This document shows, one piece after another, positions 23,478 to 32,893 of a DNA stretch of 64,000 nucleotides. This DNA is from Tulasnella sp. 424 (taxonomy: Eukaryota; Basidiomycota; Agaricomycetes; Cantharellales; Tulasnellaceae), in the NCBI GenBank assembly GCA_019633425.1, contig WSUB01000015.1, positions 186,001 to 250,000 on the forward strand. The letters run 5' to 3'. Position 1 is the first letter of the stretch, and every line of letters starts with the position of its first letter. Below the pieces are notes generated by a model. That model saw only the letters and a list, made by a program, of their open reading frames with translations. It was not told where the DNA came from and searched no databases. A program made the translations under genes and the position numbers.

Positions 23478-24683
23478 ATGGCGTATCAAGCTGAAGGCGC
23501 TGACACCATTGACAGCATGCTCGACCTCATGCGTCGTTTACCACCAACTAGGATCGAAGAAAACGTCTTTGCCCTAACGCAGTTGGTGCCTGATGCCGCC
23601 GACGAATTCCTGGGCAGTGTGGATCAACCATTGAAAACTAAGATGGATAAAGCAACTGGTAGAGAGTACCTTACCTGTGATTATAATAGGGATGGCGATA
23701 GTTATCGGTGAGTCGAGCTTAAGCATGCTGTGCAACTCGCAACCCAGGGGCGTTGACGACGATGGATGCGAACCTGCCCGCGTCATTTGAACGTCTTTCA
23801 GGTCACCATGGTCTAACGAATATGACCCTCCATTAGAGGATGGAACTCTCCCTTCAACCAAATTACGGAAGCTGGAGATTCAGGCAAACGACGCTTTCGA
23901 CTCGTACCGCGAGATGTAAGCTTGCCATTTCGCTCAATACGATATATGGTTCTAACTTGAGCTCTACGCGTGACTAGGTACTACGAAGGAGGAGTATCCT
24001 CCGTGTTCCTGTGGGATCTTGACGACGGAGGCTTTGCTGGCGTCGTGCTGCTGAAGAAAAGTCAGTCGTCCGGGAGCCTTTACTCCCTATCCGTATAGTT
24101 GCTAACGTCCCGCTTTGACATCTCTCATGTGACTACAAGTCTTGAAACCTCAGTCAGCTTCCGCTTCATCTGGTTCATGGGACTCGATCCACGTTTTTGA
24201 AACTGCGGAGCGCGGTCGGCATGCGCATTACAAGCTCACAAGCACGGTGATGCTCCAGATAGTGGCAGGGAAGGGCGGTGCGGAAGGAGAATCGAAGAAA
24301 GCTGGGGAGTGGACAAAGACCGCAGAGGACAACGTGGACCTGAGCGGAAGCATGACAAGGCAGGTTAGTACAATTCCCTGGCCACTGTGTTTACCTCCAA
24401 ATCCTGGTTACTTCCGCCCTCCGCTAAACGGTCGATCCTTTCGAAAACACAGGCCGAAGCGGACGCTCCCATCTCAGACCAATCTTCACATATTGTCAAC
24501 GTTGGCCGCATGATCGAGGATATGGAAATCAAAATGCGTAACCTTTTGCAAGAGGTTTACTTCGGCAAGACTAGAGACATTGTGTTCGATCTCAGGAGTG
24601 TAGAAAGCTTGGAGAAGCAGAGGAGACAGAGGGATTTGCAGAAGGAGTTGGTCGGAATGATGAATCGCAACAAGTCGTCATAA
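23478..24683 (+). CDS. CAP2: F-actin-capping protein subunit beta
   Basis: The beta subunit of the heterodimer that caps actin filament barbed ends. Five exons (23478-23707, 23802-23915, 23978-24060, 24140-24363, 24453-24683) give 293 residues; the family usually has 270-290. Diagnostic stretches: [58 protein letters not shown], and [20 protein letters not shown] with [11 protein letters not shown] central. The C-terminal tail [15 protein letters not shown] is also typical. The chosen ATG is the first in frame and gives [15 protein letters not shown], matching the usual short N-terminus. A Gly/Ser/Ala insert ([12 protein letters not shown]) and a [15 protein letters not shown] insert are loops that vary between fungi. 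It marks the left, conserved border of the accessory island. Confidence 0.95.
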
Positions 24684-24704
24684 TGGGTGGGCAATGCCAA
24701 ACCG

Positions 24705-24916
24705 TGGTGCGCGGGTGCAACTCTCTTCTTTCACCTCTGTCCAGTTGAAGAATTAGCCGTCGATGAAATAGAGGTTTGAAGCGACGTCCTGGTACACAAT
24801 CATTTGGGCTGGCCTCGGTCTGTCATGAGCACTAACGGGCGGACCGCACTAAATCCAACAAACATGATAAAAGCATTCCCGTACATACATTTCGGTCCCG
24901 TATATAGTCCGTCTTG
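24705..24916. repeat. F-box unit 3' flank, copy 1
   Basis: The stretch beginning gcgggtgcaactct, followed by tttgaagcgac and ggcctcggtct, recurs at about 37375-37621. Without its first part it also recurs at about 27545-27727. In each case it lies just downstream of an F-box/LRR frame. It therefore marks one edge of the duplicated F-box unit. Confidence 0.7.
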
Positions 24917-26435
24917 CTAATCAAACATCAGCGAAGACTCCTTGTCTTCAATCTCCCACTTCCCTTTCCATTTCACCGACTTCCCCGTCACTTTTTTCAG
25001 ACGCTCCTCCATCCACTTGGCACATTCGACGATAGTGTTGGGCGCAACTAATTGGCGGAGGACCGAGCCGACTGCCTTGAAAGTTTCCGGTGTCGCGAAC
25101 CTGATGACCGATATACGTTTGAGGGACGGCGTGAAGGGCGTGAGGATGGTGCAGTCGGAATCAAGGTCTTCTGGCACCCGTATATCGACATGTATATCCT
25201 CTAGCGTAGGTGAGAAGTGCTCCGCAATCGTGGCAAACCAGGGAAGTGGGATCCATGAATCCGGGAAGCCTATTGACACAAGCGATCGCCATGCTTCGCC
25301 CATCTCCCGGAAATCCCGTACTTTCAAGTCTAGATCTCCACACTCCAAAGAAAACTCTCTCAGTCCTTCGATACGGGTAAGGGGTCGGAACGCGTAGAAC
25401 GTGAACTCCCGTGGTCCGAATGGGATACAGAATCGAATCTTTTTCAACCCGGGACACCTGGAAGCCAGAACATCGCTGAAGCCGTTGAAATCCTCGTCCG
25501 TTCGCCTATTGACGGTGGAGAAGTTGAGTTCCAGGTGGAGTAGGTTGGCGAGCTGTGTGATGGACGTGCTGAGTCGTTCGTCGAGGTCGAACGACCGGTA
25601 GGAGAAAGATTCCAACGGTTCCCTTTGACGATCCAGTACGTCGCACACGGCGCTGCTTAGTGTCGGCGACGGATCCAGCCACCCCGCGTGAAGGCTCTCC
25701 AGCTTTAACCCCGGCAAGAACGCAAGGTGACGTAGAACGACTCGAGCGTCGGTCACGCTCGTCACGCTCTCGCTCAGCACTGTCAGGGTAAAGGACTTTA
25801 GGGTCGGAGCGAGGAGCGGCACGAGCTCCAGCAGCCACCCGCCCGCCTCTGCCCAGTTGATCTCTGTGACCCTCGGAAGAATGTAAGGAATTGATGGTGG
25901 ACGGCTATTGACGACTTGGGCCAGGGCTCCAGGTCCGAGCTCTCCCCAGCCACTTAAGAGGCCATCGTTTTCTATCCTCCGGACCTTTCGACTGTAGAAT
26001 TCAAAGCGCGCCCAATCGGCTTCCAAGATCGTGTCCGTGTACCTCTACCAACAAGAGTTTAATACATGTCGCGCCCATAAACTTGCAAAAGATGAAGAGT
26101 CGGTTGGTGCTCACCCAGCAGTCCTCGTAAAGTGCCAATGGCCCCAGAAGCATACAGAGCGGGACCACGGAGTCCAACGTTCTCCACAGGTGGTCCAGCG
26201 CTATGGAACTCCAGGTTTTGCAAACAAGACTCGCCACGAAAAGGTCGCCGCCATAATCTAAAAAGGCCATTATAAGATCCAGGATCTCCGGAACTTCCAG
26301 CGCTATGGAAGGGGCGCGTTCAGTTAGAAAGCTCCGACTCCGCCGGACCACAGTAAAACCATCCGGCTCACCTCCTAACCTTCGAAAGATCGGATGGTCC
26401 ACCGTATCAGAGTTGGGTACGATTAGAGAGGACAT
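24917..26435 (-). pseudogene. F-box/LRR protein, copy 1 (frameshifted)
   Basis: F-box proteins recruit targets to SCF ubiquitin ligases, the F-box binding Skp1. The N-terminal part starts MSSLIVPNSD at 26435 and holds the F-box (ALEVPEILDLIMAFLDYG, then KTWSSIALDHLW). The larger C-terminal part (24917-26026) is a leucine-rich region with repeats such as LAFLPGLKLESL. The two parts are in different frames. Compared with the other copies, the DNA between AACCGACTCTTC and TACACGG (about 26032-26110) is five bases shorter and diverged. The frame then stops soon after at GSRLGAL. No splice pair was found that repairs it. Three small deletions further upstream cancel each other, so the N-terminus stays in frame. 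The copy is probably dead or makes only a short F-box protein. Confidence 0.7.
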
Positions 26436-27727
26436 GATCGACACGTTGAGGGTTGGTCGTCTTGCGCTTGCAAGGTACAAAGGATCACAGTAAACGCGCT
26501 CGGTGTTGTCCTGCCGGAGTTCTCGCGCCACGAGCTGCGATTGAAATCCGTCACTTTCTTTTCTTTGTCTAGTCCTTTCCAATTAACCACTTTTCCATGT
26601 CATGAAAACAAAGCACGCGCAGAAATAAAACGCAATAAAGGAAAATAAAGTTGTGTGGAAGTTTCTTCTTTGTTAGCTTGAAATCGTCACCTGCAGCACT
26701 GGTCCGGAAGCTTGTAGAAGCGTTTGTGCTTCTCTCTTCGATCCCCGATTCGAGTCCGCTGCTCCATATAGTCTCGTATCAAAGAGATTCAGCATGAGTG
26801 TGTTGCCGCATCGAGGGTCTGGTCGTCTTGCGTTTGCAGGGTACAGAGGAGCATGCACAACAAAGTTGAAACGCGCTCTTTTTGGCGAGAGATTCTCGCA
26901 CCACCCCTGTGATTGAAATCTATCACTTTCTTTGCCTTGTCGAGCCCCTTCCACGCAACAACCTTTCCATAATATGAAATTGCGACATAAAGCAGTTAAC
27001 AAAAGAACAAAGTTATGCGGAGGATTCCCCGGGGAGCCTCTGAAACCATCACATGCATCGCGCACTGTTTCAGAAGATCGCACAAATTGTTTATGCTTCT
27101 CTCTTTGATCCCCGAGTCAATCCGCAGCTCCAACGGAACCTCGTATCAGGGAAATTTCGGCGCGAAGGCGTTGCCGCGGCAGTCCCCGCCTTCGAAGATT
27201 ATCTCACTAGTTAGTGGAGGTTAGTGGAGAAATTCGTGATGATGGCAACGCGCCGAAACGGGACATCTTCCGCTGCTCCGGCAGCTTTCTCGAGGAGTAA
27301 GACAACAATCGAGCTAACGAGGGATAGTAACATCCTCCGTTCATGATGCGGATAAATTAGATTCTGTAGCTTGATTTATTTTTGGGAAGCTCTCAAAGCG
27401 AAACAACCACGGGCTGCAAGGCTCGACCGTCACCGACTGCTTCCCTCAATTACCGCTTAACAAGCAAACGCAGCTGTCTGTGGATCCTCGATTCTCGTAA
27501 CATGGTGCCCCTTAGATTTGTAACAGCTGGGCGTTGGCGATGGGGCTGATTAGCCGTCAATGAATTAAAGGCTTGAAGCGACGCACTGGACACACTATCG
27601 CTTGGCCTGGCCTCGGTCTCCCCATGGGCGCCGACGACTAGGAAACTAAATCAATCCATTAAACATGATAAGAACTCGCATGTACAATTTTCGGGCCATT
27701 ATACTGTCCATCTTGTTAATCAAACCA
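26436..27727. repeat. Stacked F-box promoter remnants and duplication junction
   Basis: The interval contains no gene but several pieces of the F-box unit. 26450-26650 is the 5' leader of copy 1. 26655-26800 (ctggtccggaagcttgtag, then gatccccgattcgagtccg) repeats at about 29755-29850. 26820-27010 is a second, diverged leader with no gene attached. 27010-27545 matches the promoter of the intact copy at about 39340-39840 (for example cagggaaatttcggc and gaggtttccttcg-type blocks). It ends with gcgttggcgatggg, the reverse of the last PPIL3 exon. From about 27548 the 3' flank of copy 2 begins. The order implies that at least one F-box frame was lost by unequal exchange. Confidence 0.65.
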
Positions 27728-29510
27728 TCAGTGAAGAGTCATTGTCTCGTCTAACACCCATTTCTCTTCCCACTTCACTGAATTCCCCGTCACATTTCTC
27801 AAAGGCTGCCCCATCCCCATGGCACACTCTACGACAGTATCGGAAGCAACCAGCTGGCAGAAGAAAGACCCGACTGCATTGAGGGTTCCCGTTTCTGCAG
27901 ACTTTATGAATGATATACGTTTGAGGAACGTGAAGGGCGTGAGGATGGTGCAGTCGGGATTAAGGTCTCTTGGCACCTGTATCTCCACGTTGATATACTC
28001 CAGCGTAGGCGAGAAGTGTTCCGCAATTGTGGCAAACCAAGGAAGTGGGATCCCTGAGTTCGGGAAGCCTAGTACCACAAGCGACCGCCATGCGTCGCCC
28101 ATCTCCCGGAAATCCTCCACTTTCAAGTCCAGATCTCTGCTCTCCGCCAAAATTCCTCTCAGTCCTTTGATGCGCGTGAGGGGTCGGATGGCGTAGAATG
28201 TGACTTTCTGTGCGAATGGGTCCCAGAACCGAATCTTTTTCAATCCAGGACACCTGGAAGCTAGAACATTGCTGAACTCGTTGAAGTCCTCTTCGGTCAG
28301 CATACTGTCGTGTTCAAACTTGAGCTCCAAGTTGACGAGGTTGACAAGGTGCATGAGTGAGTTGAGAAGTCGCTCGTTGAGGTTATACGAACGGTCGGAG
28401 AAGGACTTCAACGAATCCTGATGACGATCTAGTATGTCGCACACGGCGTCCTCGAGCCCCGGTATCGACTGTAACCACTTCACGCCGAGGCTTTCCAGCT
28501 TTAACCCAGGCAAGCACGCGAGGTGACGCAGAACGACGAGAGTGTCAATCATGACCTCCTTCCCGTAGCTCCACACTTCCAGGGCCAAGGACTTTAGGGT
28601 TGGAGAGAGGAGCAGTATGAGATCCAGTACCACTCCGGCCGAATCGGTTTGTTTCCAGTGGATTTCGGCGACCCTTGGAAGGATGTATGAAATCGATGTG
28701 GGACGGCTATTGACGACCTGGGCCAAGGTTCCAGGTCCGAGCACTCTCGGGGCACCTGAGTTGTCTATTCTCCGGACCTTTCGACTACAAAACTCAAAGC
28801 GCGTCCAATCCGCATTCACGATGGTGTCCGTGTATCTCTGGAGACAAGCAGCCACAATAGGCATCCGCTCGATCAAAGCTTGCGAGAAACGGAAGAGTCG
28901 ATTGGTGCTCACCCAACGACTAGAGTAAAATATCAACGGCCCCAGAAGCATACAGAGCGGGGCCACAGAGTCTAACGTTCTCCACAGGTGGTCCAGCGCG
29001 ATCGGGCTCCAGGTCTTGCAAACGAGACTCGCCACGAAAAGATCTCTGCGTTCATCTAAAAAGAGCACGATAGTATCCAGGATCTCCCCGACTTCCAGCG
29101 CTACGGACAGGGTTAGGAGGGGTGCGTTACATGTCGCGCCCATAAACTTGCAAAAGATGAAGAGTCGGTTGGTGCTCACCCAGCAGTCAGCGTAAAGTGC
29201 CAATGGCCCCAGAAGCATACAAAGCGGGACCACGGAGTCCAACGTTCTCCACAGGTGGTCCAGCGCTATGGAACTCCAGGTTTTGCAAATGAGACTCACC
29301 ACGAAAAGGTGGCCACCATAATCTAAAAATGCCATTATAGTATCCAGGATCTCCCGAGCTTCCAGCGCTATGGACAGGGTTGAAAGGGGCGCGTTCAGTT
29401 AGGAAGCTCCGACTCCGCTGGACCACAGTAAACCCATCCAGCTCACCCCCTAACCTTCGAAAGATTGGAGAGTTCACCGCATCAGAGTTGGGTATGATTA
29501 GAGAGGACAT
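27728..29510 (-). pseudogene. F-box/LRR protein, copy 2 (chimera with two F-boxes)
   Basis: The frame 29335-27728 is open for 535 codons and contains two F-box segments in a row. The first (MAFLDYGGHLFVVSLICKTW) ends at CKFMGATC and is copy 1-like. It is fused to NAPLLTLSVALEVGEIL, which is the region upstream of the F-box in copy 3. The second F-box (VLFLDERRDLFVASLVCKTW) leads into a full LRR part (QALIERMPIVAACLQ and onward). The expected start MSSLIIPNSD at 29510 is in a different frame: one-base losses near 29390-29420 were not compensated as they were in copy 1. Either translation begins at the internal Met at 29335, giving a double-F-box protein, or the copy is a pseudogene. The breakpoint sequence is gcgacatgtaacgcacc. 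Confidence 0.65.
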
Positions 29511-30979
29511 GATTGACGTGTTGAGGGTTTGGTCATCTTGCGCTTGCAAGGTACAAAGGAGCACAGTAATTAACGCGCTCAGTCCTGGCGGAGTTCTCGC
29601 GCCACTAGTTGCGATTGAAATCCATCACTTTCTTTTCTTTGTCTAGTCCTTTCCAATTCACAACTTTCCCATGTCATGGAAATAAAGCACGCGTAAAATA
29701 AAATACAATAAAGGAAAATAAAGTTGTGCCACGGAGGTTCCTTCTGAATCTTTGTTAGCCTGAAATCGTCGCCTGGAGCACTGGTCCGGAAGCTTGTAGA
29801 AGCGTTTGTGCTTCTCTCTTCGATCCCCGATTCGAGTCCGCTGCTCTGTATAGCCTCGCGTCAAGGAAATTTAGCACGAGTGTGTTGCCGTGGCAGCCTC
29901 GCCTTCGAAGATTAACCTCACGGCCGGTGGAGAATTCGTGATGGTTACCAAAGTCGGAGAAAGACGAAACAGGTGGAAAGAATATCAGAAAGAAACCGGT
30001 CGGGAACAAAGTGGTGCTGATGGTGAGAGGTAACAAGGAGTATTCTATGGGGAGACTCCATGCTTGCCCCCGGCGTTGGCCGCGGCAGTGTCTTCAACTG
30101 CCCTTCTCCGCGTCTCCCTTCCTACTATGGCGAATTCCCTTATCGCCTCGACGAGTTACAGAACCGTTTCGATGCTCTTTTGGTTGCCGAGGAGCTCGGT
30201 CGTCTAAATAGTTGGTGAGGCACCCTTAGGATCCATCGTTCCCGTCTGTACTTTGGGCAGTCTGAGAACACCTGTTTGCGTGGGTGCCCGCAGGTTCAAG
30301 ATTGGCACTCGGATGGAACTCAACCATGGTAGTCTTCACCTGCAAAGCAGTGACCGGTTCTCGCTTGCGCAAGGACCGAGTATACTCTGCGCAGACGATC
30401 ATTAAAATGCGGGTAAGGACATGAACGTGGCGGTAGTCGGGTGGCATATTGGTAACCGCCCAGTTTTGGCAAGGCGTTACATTATCTAGTATCTCTCTCC
30501 GTATGCCGTCGTCGATCTTGCGCGGGCAGTGGGCGATGCTGCACGGGATCGAGGTTGAGGTTGCTCCGCGAAAGGGTGGCTGCACGTGGTGATATCGATA
30601 ATCTAAATTTATAACGCGCGAGGACTGCCGGCCGCAAGACGTCAAGGTGCGCGGTCGTTGGCTGCGGAAGTGGCGGAGTTACCGGAGTTGCTCTGCTTGA
30701 AGACACGCTTTTCTAGGCCGAAAGCGTCATAAAGCGCAACCTGATTACATCGAGCGGCTTCGAAGGACAGGGAAATCTCCCTTTTTCCGATCGGTTCCGT
30801 GCCCTTTAATTGTGCTTGTGGAGCACCTTCGGGAGAATTAAAGATCTCAAGCTTTCCATCTCGATGTAGAACTTTCGAATTCCCCGGGCCCTCGGTCTGT
30901 CGAAAACAATCCTACGACAATCGATTCAATGGCTCAGCCTCCCCTCCCCGGTCCCCTTCCAGGAGACAATCAGTTAACA
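29511..30979. other. Leader of F-box copy 2 and unassigned sequence
   Basis: 29511-29940 is the repeated F-box leader/promoter, matching 26440-26780. From about 30050 the sequence is unique. A plus-strand stretch near 30056-30210 reads plausibly as protein (LAPGVGRGSVFN, PSYYGEFPYRLDELQNRF) and ends in a stop after GRLNSW. I could not attach it to a start or neighbour, and it is not recognised. The rest to 30980 shows no supported gene. Confidence 0.4.
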
Positions 30980-31745
30980 AATCACAACGGGAGGCTACGC
31001 CGATGTGTACATGGGATTCTGGAACCTTGGTGGTGATGCGTGTGAATTAGTCTGCGTTAAGCGTATCCATCCTAAGAATATCAAGCCCATTGGTAATCTT
31101 ACGGCCGAAGAACGCTTCGAAAGAGTAAGCCGCGGCTTCACACCTATCGCCTGCCGGCTTCTGAGCCTGTAGCTGTTGTTTCCTAGAGGATCAAGAGAGA
31201 GGTTTGTATCTGGGCGAATATAACACACCAAAACACAATGCCGTTCCTGGGTTATCAAATGGCAGGAGAACTGGAAGCACACCTGATTATTCCATGGGAG
31301 GAGAATGGACACCTGCAGTCATACATAGAGAACAATGACGTGGAGGACATTCAAAGGCCCGATTTGTCAGTCCTTTTCCTTGGACTCCGTCTCCTGATCG
31401 TCAGCTCCTTAACACCAGCTTGAGCAAACGGCAGAAGGATTGGCCCATCTTCACGGCTTAAGCCCCGCTATCGCTCATGATGATATCAAGACAAATAATA
31501 TCATTATCCACAGCAACCTGACGGCCGCACTCTTGGACTTTGGGATATCTCACATCGTCCTTGAACTTGGGGAATCTACCGGCCTTACCACTCTGTCAGC
31601 GCAGGTACCCTGAGGTTCCAGGCATCCGAACTTCCCCTCGGGAAAAAACTCCCCGAGCCGCTTAGTGACATCCATCTGATGGCCCGGGCGATCTTACATG
31701 TAGGCCGCATTCCAACCTATATCGGAGTCGCGGGTTCGACTAACC
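30980..31745 (+). pseudogene. Protein kinase relic 1
   Basis: Pieces of a protein kinase domain in order: glycine loop GGYADVYMGFW, Lys strand VCVKRIHPKN, then after a plausible intron (AGA|gtaagc..cctag) IKREVCIWANITHQN and PFLGYQ. These are followed by HLIIPWEENGHLQSYI and, after another gap, LAHLHGLSPAIAHDDIKTNN and ALLDFGISHI. The catalytic HRD is HDD, with the DFG intact. The activation segment (GTLRFQASE) needs a frameshift to join, and the sequence then runs out at RAILHVGR with no C-lobe helices. No clean start is reachable because TAA lies in frame just before the glycine loop. The domain order is clear; the gene is almost certainly broken. Confidence 0.65.
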
Positions 31746-32010
31746 TGTTCTCCCCTCCCAGGTTATGAGCGGAAATATGCCATACGGTACACCCCCCTCG
31801 AAATCGTTGCGTTGGCCCCACCTGCCTAAGAAAGAAACCCGCGTCTAAGCCCGCCGTCCTCCGCCCTAAGGCCGAGGGAATCGAGCGTCCCGCGCCACTT
31901 TTGAACACTTTTCCTGAGGCTTCCTGAGGCGGAGCCGGGAGACGCTTTAGCAGGGGGTGCACAGACTTATGCAAGTCATTGTACCCCCCATCCCCCTCCC
32001 CCCTTCAACC

Positions 32011-32675
32011 ATGTCGAGCAACCCGAGAGATTTAAGCGGACCGGATGATCAACCTTCGAACGTTTCGCAGTCTACAGCGTCAGCGGACCCAGAACTTAGC
32101 GGTGCACTGTTACAACAGTCGACACAAGAGGTAGGCTTTCTTGGTCAATTCTGCTAGAATCTAATGGGTTCATGAGCATTTTGTCTTGCTCGGGAGGTCA
32201 GCGCAGAGGAGTCGTGTACAACCGGGGAGGTCCAGACTCAGAGCATCCTCCTCCGCCTGAGGAGTCCATCGTGCAACCAGGAGTCCTAATCGGTGAACCC
32301 CTACCTCAGCTTGAAAGGTACACCGAGAGCGACGGGAATGAGGCGTAGTGGAGGCTACGGTGACGTTTATCAAGGCACTTGGACAGACGGAGAGAAAGAA
32401 ATCGCCGTCGCGATCAAGCGTCTTAGAAAGCATGGCCTAGTTCAGGGCAACGACCATATAACGGCCCAGGAGCGGTTCGAAAGGGTATATATTTGCTCAC
32501 ATGTTTGGACGATTTTATGTTCTGAGGTCAGACCTACTGGTTGGCATAGCACATCCGGAGAGAGACCACCATTTGGCGACAGGCAACCCACCCAAATATC
32601 CTGCCATTTATTGGATATCAGATTCATGACGGAGATCCGATGCTCGTTTCGCCATGGTGAAGTGAGTTTTGGCAG
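32011..32675 (+). pseudogene. Protein kinase relic 2
   Basis: Begins with a plausible start (MSSNPRDLSGPDDQPSNVSQ) and a short N-terminal region. This is followed by the glycine loop GG-YGDVYQGTWTD near 32350, the Lys strand VAIKRLRKHG, AQERFER and, after an intron, [18 protein letters not shown] and GDPMLVSPW. It then meets TGA where an N-lobe hinge should continue. No C-lobe is present. The layout, the ERFER before the intron and the LPFIGYQ block match relic 1, so the two are tandem copies of one ancestral kinase. In-frame stops occur between the N-terminal exon and the glycine loop as well. Its 3' end lies about 220 bases from the stop codon of the intact kinase-TPR gene on the other strand. 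Confidence 0.65.
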
Positions 32676-32893
32676 TTCTCTGATCATCATTTATTCAGCC
32701 GGGGCCTCAGATCCAGAAATTCGACATGTCGGAGTACCAGGGCCTCACAACCCCTGCACTATCAGAATCAACTCGTAAAATTTGGTACAGAACGAAGGCT
32801 ACATACGTGGTATACATATTGCGGGAAGGAGAACGACACAGCGCATGCAAGAAGTCAGCTGGGAACGACAACAGAACAGTATTACACATGGCC

